This document shows positions 35,242 to 47,767 of a stretch of 64,000 nt of DNA, piece after piece (the stretch's first letter is position 1; the number at the start of each line of letters is the position of its first letter). Source of the stretch: Gymnorhina tibicen (Eukaryota; Chordata; Aves; Passeriformes; Artamidae); assembly GCA_013399875.1 (NCBI GenBank), contig VXAZ01018004.1:62001-126000 (forward strand), in the 5' to 3' direction. The notes under the pieces are model-generated. The model was not told the origin of the DNA. It worked only from the letters and a program-made list of their open reading frames with translations, and searched no databases. Made by a program: the position numbers and the translations under genes.

Positions 35242-35565
35242 CACTAACTAATGTCAAGTTATTGTTTTGATAATGAGATATCTTCAAAATGTTCAGAGTT
35301 TCAGTAGGTGCTACAAAGCATTCTTCAAAATTACGATTGTTGAAACATTTTTAAATATAGCTTGAAATTAATGGCTCAGGATTCATAAGTTAAAAGACTG
35401 TAGAAAAGCACAAAAGTACAAAATTTTGAAAACAGAACAGATGAGTCTGTTCCATTTGCTACACAGTCTGCTTATTTCATAATCTTTTAATCCTCAAATT
35501 AGCTTCTGCATATGTGAGATTCAGTGCAAATATGAGAAAGCCCTGTCACAGACTCAGTAGCCAAG
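35242..35565. other. AT-rich spacer between two solo LTRs
   Basis: No feature recognised. Confidence 0.5.
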
Positions 35566-36545
35566 AGTCCTGGTTTAAAAGACAGGTGTCTGCCAAGGAA
35601 GGCAGGAACCTTCCTGGAATGGAAAAGATGACCCCCTCCCTCGAAATTATTATAACTTTGAATTTATGGGGCTTTCAGGCAAAGATATGGGAAAAAGAAT
35701 AACAGTTCTTTACTAGACTATATACATACATATATACAGACAAACAACACCACCATCACCACCAACAAAAAAACCAGAAAACCCAGTAACAGCCTTTTTC
35801 TTGCCCGTCAGGCAGTTTCCCCTTTGGTGCAGTTACGATCCCAACCGGCAGGGCGCGGCGAGGGCTGGCGTTGAGCCGGGGGGGCTGCAGTGACTCCCCG
35901 CAGCTGCAGGGGGCGCTGCTGGCCCAGGCGGCTCCAGCCGCGGCCCAAGGCCGTGCTGAGCCTCCCCGGGGGGTAATGGTGGCCTTGGGGAGACAGAAGG
36001 TGTGTGTGCGGAGGGGTGTTTCGGTTTTCCCCAGCTCTCACATGTCCTTTGTGGTGTCCTGGCAATGGCAGCAGCAGCCAAGGCTCCAGGAAGCAGCCGG
36101 GGAGGTGCTCCATCCGGAGACAGGGAGGACGTGCGGGGCCCAGTTTCCCCTGAGGCACCCATGCAGAGGGTGAGGGTCTCTCCCAGCAAGGGCGGGTGCC
36201 AAAAAGTCCCAGTCCAATGGCTGCTCCCAGGAGCAGCAGCCCACCACTGGTAAGGAGAAACAGCAAGGAAGGCTCAGCAATGGCAGGAAGTCCTCTGGGT
36301 AGGAGAAAGTCCAGCACGAAAACCCACAACTGTCTGCCCTTCAAGCCAGGCAAAGACCCCAGCTAAGAACCTGCCAAACACCACACTGCTTCCCCTCCTT
36401 TCCCAGAACCATTCTAACGGTATGCAAGGCCTTGGCTACAGCTTTTGTCTCTTAATCAAGGCCCATTTGCCATTTCCATGACAGAAGGAAACGGAAGGGA
36501 AATGGAAAGAAAACTCCCTTAAGAAACCTAACCCCCAACACCAAT
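35561..36545 (-). mobile_element. Solo ERVL-like LTR, about 975 bp, with 5-bp target-site duplication
   Basis: The LTR is 35566-36540. On - it starts TGTTGGGGGTTAGGTTTC and runs to a mutated end near 35566, where the expected CA is CT. Flanks are 'ccaag' (35561-35565) and 'ccaat' (36541-36545), a 5-bp duplication with one mismatch; 5 bp fits ERVL. The - strand landmarks 'gaacctgccttcc'-like U5, 'tagtaaagaactgttattc' (AGTAAA as a weak polyadenylation signal, 35709-35714) and a GC-rich U3 match an avian LTR family I recognise. A 181-codon - frame (35808-36353) lies wholly inside the GC-rich U3 and is probably not a gene. Confidence 0.75.
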
Positions 36546-39500
36546 TATTTTGCATTCAGAGTCTTTTTCCCAGCAGACACTGAGATGGTGATTCTTTTGA
36601 CATGGACAAGCAGGGACTTTTTTAAAAGAAGAAGAGAGGAGCTAGGAAAATATATAAAGGTGGAGGAGCCAAAAAACTGGAACTCATACCCTTGTTTTCA
36701 AGGGCATGTAGATGCTTCATTAAAATGTAGTTTTTTGGAAAAAAAAGAGGGAAATTTGTAGTATTTCATGCATTTTCACTGACTTTTTTTGTCTGTTCTT
36801 GTAACAGTCTATCTAGGAACCATTTCTTTCCTAAAAGAAAAGATGCAATCTAGTCTTCTCTGAGGACAAAAATTCAAATCAGGAAGAAAAATTGAGCTGT
36901 AGTAAAAAAAAAAAAGGCGGGGGGGGAAGACTAAAAATATATATTCATGCATATACTCTATATATATGTATACTATATATATACATATCCTGTCACACAT
37001 GCAATTAAATTTCTAAGATAATTTATTTGCATCAATATAGAGTCAGTGCCCTCAACAGATTACTTTTATTTTTCTTTATCCTTTTTCCAACTTGGTTCAA
37101 TATGCCTTAACAATACTGGAGAGAAACATGTTGCAATAAAGTCTGAGCATAAAGAAATTGATCTGTTTGTGAGTGAATAATATGGGTACGATTGATTTTA
37201 CCATCTTTATTCTGCAGAAAAATAGACTGTTTTAATGCTTAATGGTTGTTGCTGAAAAGTTAACAAGTACAGTTCATTCCAGCTTTGGAGAATTATTAAT
37301 TTCCTCCATGGAAATTTCAGATTCATAGGCAGTTAGCAGAGAATAAATAGTTTTATGCTCAAAACTTTGTATATGAAAAAAGAAAGCATGTCCTATATAT
37401 AAAGTCAATAATTTATTGTTAGCATAACTGATATCTGAACAGATATCTGAACTAATCCAAAAATCATAATTAGTCAAGTTGTAATTATTTCAAAAATTGA
37501 AAGAATACATTATGAATTTTTAGCAGCAAAAACAACATAATGGAAATTGATAAACATACACTTTTGCCTTCTATCTCTTTTCCTGATATTCTGTAAGGCT
37601 ATGCAGCGTATCATTTCTCAAGCCCTCTACCATTTTAACATGCCTGCATTTGTACAACATTGTTAGAATTGTAAAACCGTGATGGTATCATACAAAGTTA
37701 AACAAAAGTAAATCAAAGTAGCCGTAGAAATAGAAAAATTACTGTTACAACTAACCCTCAGTCTTGAGACCTTGCAAACTCATTACAAACCTTACCTCCT
37801 GCTACTAGAAAAATCAACACCATATGGCAGTGCTATGTGAATAACAGTGGGTCTAACAAAACAGGTCGCTGTTAATGACTTGTTCCCTGGGGTCTAAGCC
37901 TGAAAAAACCTAGATATCTATTGTACTTTCACATCCTCTCATGATACTTTACCAAAATCTAACAAACTTTTTCAAAACTTATTCTTGACACATTCTTAAG
38001 ACCCATGCTTCTATTTCAGCTTCTGGAGTCCTTAGACACCAACAGAAGCTCAGATGCTGTATCTGAGCTGCAGTGGGCCAACAGCTGGAGTACATCAGCT
38101 GCCCACTGCTAGTCCCTCAGATGGCAATCAGCTAGCGCAGTTCTCAATAATACCTGATGCAAAAGTGAGCCTTTAATATAGCAACATTACTACTTTAATG
38201 TAGCAAATCACACGTGCTTCAAAATTTATTTCTCGTGGTTTCAGAATACCAGGAAAAAGAGTAGGATAGGTGTCTGGCTCAGGTCACAGCTTACTGAGGA
38301 ACATGTAGCTCTGTGTTGCTGCTAACCTATGCATCTTCCTGCCTTCAGCTTTATGTCACACTATTTCCCTTCTGTCCAGATATTGTATTCACAGTGAACA
38401 TTCACCAGGTTGAACAAGAGTTATGGAGACAAAGAAGTTCACTGACCTGAAAGTTTATGTTGTTTATTGCTAATTTCTTTTGGGTGTGTTAGTTTTCAGT
38501 TCCCTCTGTTTCTTGGTCAAGAAGAACATATGGTTTCATGAGTGCTAATACCACTGCAGGATCAGAACATGAAATATGCTTTCACTAGACATAGATGATA
38601 TACATTGAATTTGGACTATTATACTGTGCTCCCAAGGGCAGTGTGATACTTCACAACAACCAGTATAAGCTAATTACAGTAAAATAAACAGGATAGATTT
38701 CCTTGAACCCGTGTACATTGCATTTAGTGATATGTGTGGCTTCTGGAAAACAAGAGTTGAAAGCCTTTTACTTGGCAATGTACTCAATTGGTACTGCTGA
38801 CTTGACAGTGAGCTGTTAATTTTGTCAACAAAGCAGATACTTCAGCGTAAAATGTTGTCTTAATCCAAACCGTCCCTGTGTCTGCACCTCCATAATGAAA
38901 TTACTTAAGACAATTGCTGCTTGCCAAGAGATCAATCTGGATAACACAAATCTTGTCAAAGAGCGGAAGGAGGACATCATGAAATTTGGGGAATTTTTTT
39001 CCCCTCAATTTCAGTCGTATAATCCTATAAGATAACATTACTTGCTTGATGTAGAGAAACATAATGCCTAATTGGTATTCCATTTATGTTTTTAGATGCA
39101 ACCAGCCTTGTTCTTCTAAAGAGTAAGAACAGAAATTTTGAACAAATCTTTTGATGACATTTTGCTACCACTATCTCTCTTTTACTATAAAGACTGAAGT
39201 GAGATATATAAAAAAAGGTGCTAAAGTCACTATAACTATGGATTTTCATTCACAGTGCAAATGAATTAAGCACTTCCCACCCATCCCAAACTGATTCTTT
39301 TTTTCCTGTCTCTTTCAGTTCTTGCTTCAATAAGAAGTGTGAAAATGACAAAAATTGCTAGAGCAGTTCCCTACAAACTGTAGTACCTTCTCTCTCAGAT
39401 TTCATACTGAACCGAATTCAGCCCAGAAGAATTTGATGAGTGTGCCTACCCGATCAAACCCTCTAGATAAAGTACAGTATACATGTAGCTGTATGTCAAA

Positions 39501-39839
39501 GTTGTCACAAAACATCATACAAATCAACTTTATTTGTCTGAATGCAGATGTATTATCAAATCTAGTAACCTTGATTCCCCACGGGGAGCAATAGACACTT
39601 CAAGGATTTGTTTCATCTAGCCAAATTTAAGTGTTTAACGTAAAATGAATCATGTTTGAAGAACTGCTTCTGTTCACTCACTGTTGGGAGAAAAGGGTTA
39701 AACACAGAAGAGGAGGAAGGAATAATTTTGCTCAAAGTAACCTTGCAGCTAGGAATGCTAAAAATGTCAGTGTGGAAAAACTACATTTATTATGCCTAAC
39801 ATTGTTCATCCTCTACCTCTTATGAGAAGTAGAAATCCT
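36546..39839. other. AT-rich non-coding stretch
   Basis: No gene recognised. Contains an A-run and G-run (36903-36926) and a TA-rich palindromic tract at 36936-36990. Confidence 0.5.
36936..36990. repeat. (TA)n tract with palindromic arms
   Basis: 'atatatattcatgcatatac' followed by 'tatatatatgtatactatat' and more ATAT. The tract is self-complementary and hairpin-prone. Confidence 0.85.
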
Positions 39840-40076
39840 GTGGAGAGATAGCGCACTCACACAGATGTGTGAAGCCTTTTATTATAGTGAGGCAGGCAGC
39901 GAACCCCACCTCTGTCGCTGTCCAGTAGGATGAACTGCGCTGAACGAAGCCTGAGTCCCCCTGTGTCTCTGCCACCTGGCATTGTTAGCAAGGTAATGAA
40001 ATAAATCTACCCTCTGCTTTTTGGCTGCGGTTTGATGGTTGCCCTTGGTTACCCATATGCGTCAATTCACACACCG
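39840..40076 (+). mobile_element. Probable LTR 3' relic (R/U5)
   Basis: On + there is a GC-rich segment, then 'aatgaaataaatctaccctc' with AATAAA at about 39998, then a T/G-rich 'tgctttttggctgcgg' and 'ggttgccc', ending 'attcacaca'. Polyadenylation signal followed by GT-rich sequence and a CA end fits R/U5 of an LTR. No U3 promoter or duplication can be seen. The identity is tentative. Confidence 0.4.
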
Positions 40077-41951
40077 ACCTCTAAAAGGGTATCAAGAGTG
40101 ATGGGATCAGATGTAGATGCCAACATGGACACAGTTGAATTCCAATGCTAGATGTCCCGATCAGGCCACCTGCTCCTATAGGAATCTCTTCACCCCAGAG
40201 ACCCTGGTGATACAATATTTAGATACTGTTTGGGTTCAGGTCCATGCTGTCAATGGGTTGCAAAGTGGGCAAAGAAGACAGTATTGCTTTTAACGGCATG
40301 AAAAACAACTGACTGCTAAAGTGAGCTTGAAAGTATGATTTAAATAGGAACTATCTTTGGGAGTTACAACAAATTCAAAAAGTTGTACACCAAATTTTTT
40401 TTATTTTTTTTTCTCTCTAATAAGGTTCATACAAAGATATGCATTCTCACTGAAACTTCTGAACTTTTTTGGTTTTGTTTAATAAAATGGGTTTTCTACA
40501 GAAAGGTATTCTTTTACACCTACCTGATTTTTAGAGACAAAAAAAAGTCTTTGCTAAATTTTATCTGTCATAAATTAACAAATTCAAATACACACTGACA
40601 TGAATTATACCATTTGTTAAATGTAAGATCCTTCTAGTGTTTGAGCTTTTGAGAAGCAGATTTCTACTGTGATAAATTCATTGAGAGTTATTAGCAATGT
40701 CTAAAATACACTCAGTTCCAGGAATTCAATGCTGCACGTTTTATTCAAATATGAGATATTTTTACTGTTAAGCATTAAACTGGTAAATACACATTCTAAG
40801 GAAAGAATACATATATATTGGTAGAAAAGTGGCAGTGTAATCATAATCACTAAAACTATAAATATGCTGGAATTAGAATATTTCAATGTTATGAAGAACC
40901 ATTCAAAATTTATATTAGAAAATTGCAGATTTGTTTGCTGAAACTGACTCTTGTAAAACAGCAGAGCATCATAAAGAAATGATCATGAAAGATCATATAC
41001 AATAGAGTACAAAGTAATAATAACATGAATATTTTCACATCAGAACCATGGGGCAAATGCAAATTTCACTCTGATTTAGAGGTAAAGAGATCTTTCCTCC
41101 AAATGGAGATAGAAATGTTTGAACAACCCTTCCCTCCAAGAAACAGTTCAGCAATATTTCCTAAAAAGAGTTTAATTTATAATCCTAAAACAAAGCAAAA
41201 GCCAACATACTGTCTTTTCATACACTTCATCTGACATGCATTTTTAATGTCAACTGACTTGTGTTTTTCTGTAGTCCCGACACTGATCAGATAAACAAAT
41301 TTCTCCGTAAAATTACTGTATTTGCAGATACTGAATTTTTATTCTTAACATTTTAAGTTTTTCTGAACAATAAGACCAACCCGTTTAGGTATGGATACCT
41401 GCCTTGTATTTAAATAATTGCAATATATACATGCAATATCTGCAGTGCAGTAATAACTTACATAGCGATGAACATTCCTCTTGCTCTAAATAGGGGGGGT
41501 TTGTATATGGTTCACATAGATCTGCTTTGGTCCTGCTTCCAGTGAGGGGGATGAACAACTTGGTCTCCAGAGATCTTTATCAATCTAAATTATTTTATGT
41601 TTCTATTATTTTATAGAGACAGAGATGAATAATATCTAACACAGACTTCACTGGAAGTTGTGTATATGTACATGCATTTATTTATATATGTGTAAACCTA
41701 ATGAAAATGTGTTCAAAAGTCAAATGAATTGTGGAAATTCAGGATCTTTTTTCTTACAACCTTATTGTAAACTTTGGCTCTTATGATTTCATCATACATT
41801 TCCAGAAAAAATTTAGATGTCAACGAACCATGTTTATGTAGAGAAACATAGCAATTAGATCCAAACTAAATTTCCTCCTCTCCAGGCTAAACAAACTTCA
41901 GTAGTATCTCAGTATCCCCTGTAAGGCATATACTCCAGAAGTCAGGTATTA
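40077..41951. other. AT-rich non-coding stretch
   Basis: No gene, LTR or CR1 recognised. Confidence 0.5.
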
Positions 41952-42577
41952 CATAATCACAGAATGGGTCAGGTTGGGAGGGAATACAATGGGGTCATCT
42001 GGTGCAACGTCCCTGCTCAAGCAGAGTCATCCCAGAGCATGTGGCAGAGAACTGAATCCAGATGGTTTGTGAATATCTCCAGTCAGGGAGACTCCACAAT
42101 CTCTCTGGGCAGCCTGTTCCAGTGCATGGTCACATGCATGTAAAGAAGTTCTTCCTTATTTTCAGATGGAACTTGAAACTGTGCCTCAGTTTCTGCCCAT
42201 TGCCTCTTGTCCTATTGCTCAGCATCACTGAGCAGAGCCTGGCTCCATCCTTTTGACACCCTTCCTTCAGATACTGATAGCCATTGATGAGGTCCCCTCT
42301 CAATCAGTTCTCCTCAAGATTAAATAGGCCCATCTCCCTCAGCCTTTCCTTGTAAGAGAGATGCTCCAGTCTCTGAATCATCTTTGTTGCCCTTCACTGG
42401 ACCAGCTCCAGGAGCTCCGTATCTCTTTTCTACTGAGGAGTCCAGAACTGGACACAGCACTCCAGATGTGGCCTCACCAGGGCCAAGTAGAGGGACAGGA
42501 TCACCTCCCTTGTCCTGCTGGCAATGCTCTTCCTAATGCAACCCAGGATACCATTGGCCTTCTTTCCCACAAGGACA
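41952..42577 (-). mobile_element. CR1 LINE 3' fragment, about 625 bp, reverse orientation
   Basis: Starts 'cataatcacagaatgggtca' and runs through standard CR1 blocks in reverse: 'ctctctgggcagcctgttcc', 'cctcagcctttccttgtaag', 'ggacacagcactccagatgt', 'ggcctcaccagggccaagta' and 'cccttgtcctgctggcaatg'. It is 5'-truncated and non-coding by frame damage. Confidence 0.95.
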
Positions 42578-42659
42578 CAGTATCTTTATGGTCCCTCACA
42601 GAAAACTCCACTATTTCAAAATTACTTGGGGGAAGAAAGGGGCTGGGGAGAGAGGGATG

Positions 42660-42745
42660 AAGTGAACGCAGTAGTCTAGTTGTGGCCTCATGTATCCCCC
42701 TCAAAGGGTAATAACTGCTTCCCTTGATCTCTTGTCTTTGCTCTG
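42660..42745 (-). mobile_element. Second CR1 piece repeating a segment of the first
   Basis: 'gcagtagtctagttgtggcc' followed by tcatg and 'aagggtaataactgcttccc' then ttgatctcttg repeats the same part of CR1 seen at 42455-42525 ('gcactccagatgtggcctca'). It is more diverged and belongs to another subfamily, so it is a separate older insertion rather than a tandem copy. Confidence 0.65.
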
Positions 42746-43040
42746 CAGCAAACAGTCCACATTCTCCACAAGGTAACACCAATCAATGACATTAAACTTG
42801 TGCACCAGGACTACAGGTACATGTGTTAAATGTGATAAAGTTATGAGTTTTTCTACTTCCACAGAATGAAATGTAGTCCTAATTAATTGCATTAAATGAA
42901 AAAAAGCATTGTAGGTCTAGGAAAAGTTTAAAGAACGTGTCATGATACAATTTACACAAAATGTAAATGCAGTTATTTATTGAAATGACTTGAACCTAAG
43001 AAATTTTCCTTCAATGTAAAAGTTTGAAGATGTACAAAAG

Positions 43041-43820
43041 TAGTGTTTTAATCTTGACCAGCCGTCACAATCCCATACAACTGCCCTCTCACTCTCTGTC
43101 CTCAACAGTGCAGGTAAATAAATAAGATGCAAAAGCTTACGGGATAAAGATGGTGATCCCATACCAGTTACTGTCACAGGCAAAACGTATTTGACATGTA
43201 GAAGATTTATCTAATTTATTTCCAATTAAAAGAGAGTTGGATACTACAAAATGTAGACAAAAATGTTAAACCAACATTTTTCCCCCACCCTTTCCCAGGC
43301 TTAACCTCACTCCTTTATTCCTGACTCTTCTGCCTTGTCCCTCTAGCAGGGGCACAGAGGCATGAGGAATGGAGATTGAGGTCAGCCCATTACAACTCCA
43401 TTTTGATGCTCCTTTCTCTTCACACTTTTTCCCTGCTCCTGCATGAATCGTCTCTACAGGCGGTAGTACCCAGTTACTCTGCAGTGTGATCCTCCATGAA
43501 CTACAGAGTGGATATCTGCTCCACTGTGCTCCTCTCCAGAGGCTTCAGGGAATATCTGCTCCAGTGTCTGGAGCACCTCCTTCTTCACGGATCTTGGTGT
43601 CTCCAGTGTTTTCTCTCACACTCTCCTTTCTCACTGTTCTTTCTGCCATGCAGTGGTTTGTCCTTTTATGAAAATAATTTTGACTGCTGTGTTCTGAGTC
43701 AGTTATGGAGCCAGCTGGATTTGGCTGCATCTGACATGGGGCGGCCCTTGACATCTTTTCACAGAGTTCATCATGCAGCCTCCTGATATCAAAACCTGGA
43801 CACACAAAGTGAATACTGCA
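43041..43820 (-). mobile_element. Eroded ERV LTR, same family as 10298-11950
   Basis: Both ends are near full length. The left (U5) end is eroded from 'tgtgatgggttgacc' to about 'tagtgttttaatcttgacca'. The right (U3) start on - reads TGCAGTATTCAC from 43820. On - an AATAAATTAG signal lies near 43214-43223. Family blocks 'gagcacctccttcttcacgg' and 'ggtgtctccag' are clear. The region between has lost some repeats, so it is shorter (780 bp). No target-site duplication is readable. Confidence 0.75.
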
Positions 43821-45374
43821 AGTTCTATCAGTTCTACAAAAATTAAAACAAACCTAGCAGGATATTATGATTTCTCTGTACAAACCCGCTAACTAATCTT
43901 GTCATTTATTAGTGCCACTTGCCTCTGGTCCTTGAGCTCAGTCTGCTCTTAATATCTCCCTGGGCTGAGAGGGAAATTTTAGCAAAATCTACTATAGCTT
44001 TTGTATATTCTTTCCTTCAATTTCATACATCTGTTTTATCCATCTATCTCTTCTGGCAAACTGACTCACAGTGACTGATTCAAGGGCAAACTGAATCTGT
44101 GCAACACTGGGTACACACAAAGATCTGCTGGTCGATAGAAATACATAACTGAGTTCATGTAATGTTAGATGTCAGATTCATCTCTTTACAGATGGCAACA
44201 TGAAAGCACCCAAAAATACTATAACATTCTCACTGCTTCTTTGCTTAGAACACAATAAATAAATAGTTTTCTTTTTAACATACATTAGGAGTATTTGCTT
44301 CCCGCTTATAGAATGGCTTTGCCAAGTCTTTAATTTTCTTGTTTGCACACAGAAATCTGATCTACAAATGTATGTAGAGTGTGTTTCAGCTCAGCTAGCC
44401 ATCTAAAAGTTAAATGGCTGCTCAGAGTTCCAAATGTAGCCTCCCTATACAGTTACTCAAGAGAAAGAGGCAACTCCCAGGAGGTAATCCATCTCATCTT
44501 GGTTGTGTGTCTGAGATAAGGGCATGAATTTTCTGTGGCAGAATCTATTTCTCTATTGACTGAAAGGGGAGGGAGAAGAGGCCTAGACAAATAGGTTTGA
44601 CTAGATGCCCATTTTTCAGGCAGCTAGAGTTAGGTGAGACGCATTTCATCCAGATCTGCCTCTCTCTCCAATGCCAATAGACCAGTGTTCCTCTATCAGT
44701 TGGATATGCAAAAATAAAAATATCCCTTTAATCATGCAGAAATTCAAAATATCCCAGTTTCACACCACACTAATTCCCACACAGCATTTAGCAGCCATTC
44801 AGAAAGTAATTCTCAGCCTCCAGGGTCCTTAAAACATCTCTCTGGTACAACTCCTTTGCCCAGAACTATGCACATCTCTTCAAACAAATGTGACACAGGA
44901 GGAGTTTCATATCAATTCCTTCTGTCTCTTCAGCTCATGACTGACCTGCATTAATAATAAAAAAAACCAATTGTTAATCTCTTAAATGAAAGATCTATTG
45001 TGCAGGCTAAGTATAGGTGTTTAATTACAAGATGGAAAGAAGGGACTAGAAAAAGAACAGAAAATAGGAACAGGATGGGAAACTTAGAATAAATGCTTAT
45101 CACTGGGAAGCAAATAACTTCTAAATATTATGCAAGTTCTCTTACACCTTGAATATGATAGCAAATGAAACTTGCTTCTTCGTGAAATGTGCTGTCAAAA
45201 AATATCTATAGGTAAAATGTGTGAGTAGTGTCAAAAAAAAGTGGGACTGTTTATACCAAAGATTTCAGGCTTCCCACTAAAGCATCAGCTTGCTGTATTT
45301 TGACTAACATAAAATAGTTTTTTGTTGGTTTTGTTTGCTTGCTTGTTTGGTTTTTTTAATTTTTAGTTTTTCAG
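43821..45374. other. AT-rich non-coding stretch
   Basis: No gene or repeat recognised. Confidence 0.5.
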
Positions 45375-45510
45375 CCTCTTAGAGTTCAAGGAGTGTCTGG
45401 ATGAAAATTTTCATGATATGGTTTATTTTTGAGTAGTCCTGTGAGAAGCAGGGAGTTGGACTTCATGACACTTATGTCTCTTACAAGTTGAGATATTCTG
45501 TGATTTCATT
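45375..45510 (+). mobile_element. CR1 LINE 3' end fragment, sense orientation
   Basis: 'cctcttagagttcaaggagt' followed by gtctggatga, then 'gcagggagttggacttcatg' and 'tgagatattctgtgatttca' match the CR1 3' end with its terminal bases eroded. No coding part. Confidence 0.85.
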
Positions 45511-47592
45511 TCTCAGAAATCAAATGACATCCTTCCAGTTTCCAGTGGAATAACAAAAATTGCTTAACAATTAGTCTGTACAAGGACTTCTTCCAATAAA
45601 TCATGCTAGAAATTAGAAAGAAACTCTGTACACATGTAAAAGGAAGGAAAAGACTAGGAACCTTCCTGGTGTTTTGTGTTTCTCAGAAAATAGGCTACTT
45701 GTGTGACATAATAAAAAAGGACTTGTAAATCTTTTAAAGATCCTGTCTGAGGCTGCCTTAGAGACAAATTATGAATTTTATTTATTAAGAAAACAACTAG
45801 ATATGCTTTGTAAAAGCATCAAGAAATGCTTGCAGCTTCTGGGTCGCTGTGAAATATTTGACAATATGAAGGTGCTTAGGGAGGTAGTTAATATTTTCAT
45901 AGTGAAGGAAAAATTGAATATTATCAATTAATATTATTAATAATATTGCAATCTTATTAATATTGTCCTTTGAAAAAAATAGTATAGAAAAAAGAATGTT
46001 CCAAAAGTGTGTTAGGATTTTAATGCAGCACAGAAGCCTACAACATCTATGTATGTATTGTTCTGACTGCAGCTCAGTATATAATCTCTCTTAGTTTATT
46101 TGCCAGAGCAATCAAAAAGTAGTAACATGACATGGAAGGAACGGTAATTTTTAAATGTCTAGGTCTCACCTTAAATGATAAGAGCTTATCTTGGCATATG
46201 AGGTATACTTTACCTCAGCAGAAATAAGTTGTGCCTAAATCGATGGCCATTGAAACAATCAAACCATCTTGTAGAAAATAGCTGCAGCAGCTTAAATGAT
46301 TCACTCTTGCATCTAGTGCATGTGACACAAACACTGCAAATTAGGCCAGCTACAATCACTTTTCCTGATGTTGCTTTAATGACTACAAGATGCTGCACAG
46401 AAACAGCCATAAACTATTTCTCAAGTTCCCTCCAAAATGTGTTGCATATGCTGACAGCAATTTTGAGAGTAAAACATGCTTTACATCTATATGTTCTGCT
46501 GGGGGCAGAGGGATATATAATATTTAGGACTGTGCATTACCTGTTCCTAACGCTTGGGAGACCTCTGTTGGACATCCCTATCTTCTACAGCAAAACCTAG
46601 CAAAGCCCTGAGTTTCACAGGGCACCCAAGCTGCTGAACCTTGTATTCTCTGATATCTGGAAGAAATCCATTTGTGGATTTGCAATTTGTGGTGCAGAAA
46701 CAAAACTGGATATATGTGCCAAGGCATGGGCCAGTAAGGAGAGAAAAGTCAGGACAAAAAGGATTGACTTACCCTTCAATCAAATAACAGCCAATTTTTT
46801 TTATTTTTAATTTTTTTGTGGCTGTTGGGTTTTATTGTTATAATGAAAAAATCCAAAATGGCTGTTCTTCAGCTACTGGAATATAAAAAAATTCAGTACT
46901 CAGTCTGTTTGTGGACACAGAAGAATAAGAGACCAAACCAGCTTCAAGCACCTGAATTATCCTGCTCGGATTTCTAACCCCAGCTATTCTTTACCTTATG
47001 CTCAGTGTTCAAGGGCCTAGTTGATCCTTTCCTTAACTAGCCCAGTCCTAGAGTTACTACCTCAATGAACTAATAAATTAAATCCTGAGGGATTGTAGTT
47101 AACTAGTAAGAAACCTGAAAGTAATGAATTCAGAGATGTCCTAAGACCCATGTTTGATTCCAGGAAGACTTTTTTTAGGACATATTTTTACAACAGATGT
47201 TTACTGAGCAAGGAAAATCTAATCTTAATTTCCTATGGAGTTCTTCCTTCATGCTAATCTTTCTGTAGAATCTTGTAAGAGTACATTCATGCACATTAAT
47301 ACTCTCCTCAGAAAACACAAACAGAAGCACAAGGTTTTAAAAGACATTTTAAAAGTTGGCGTTTTACTCCATTGAGAGCTTAAAAGATCAATTCTAGATG
47401 CGACAGCAAATGAAACAGATCAAATATCCAAAACATTCGCATTCTTATTTATTCACCTAGTGTGATTTGAAAGGATCACTTAATCCAAAAGATCTTTGTC
47501 AATGAGGATAAATTACTCAAATTTTGCACAAGTTACACTTTATTCTCTGTGCTAACATGACATAGAGAAGTTGCACCTACAAGTATTTTGCA
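45511..47592. other. AT-rich non-coding stretch
   Basis: No gene recognised. The part at 46210-46510 has a 123-codon + frame (46229-46597) with no domain. Its balanced composition is compatible with a conserved non-coding element, which I cannot test. Confidence 0.4.
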
Positions 47593-47767
47593 GATCATGA
47601 AATGGACCTTGGGAGATCTCTAGGCTACTCCTCTGCCAGAAAATGGGCCGCCTCTGGGGTCAGACGAGGCCATTCAGGTCTTAGTCTAGTTGAGGAATAA
47701 AATCCTCTGAAAGATGGATGCCTCTCAGGACAACATTCTCCACTGCTGGCTGTCCTCAACAGAAGAG
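47593..47767 (-). mobile_element. Old CR1 fragment, reverse orientation
   Basis: 'gatcatgaaatggaccttgg' leading into 'ctcctctgccagaaaatggg', 'ccgcctctggggtcag', 'gaaagatggatgcctctcag' and 'cactgctggctgtcctcaac' follows a CR1 3' consensus in reverse (assignment by memory), with many substitutions. An older subfamily is likely. Confidence 0.6.

Noticed and set aside
35808..36353. 181-codon open frame on - with a Leu-rich start that resembles a signal or membrane segment
   Set aside because: It lies inside a GC-rich LTR U3 bounded by target-site duplications; other frames over the same bases are also open, so it is a composition effect.
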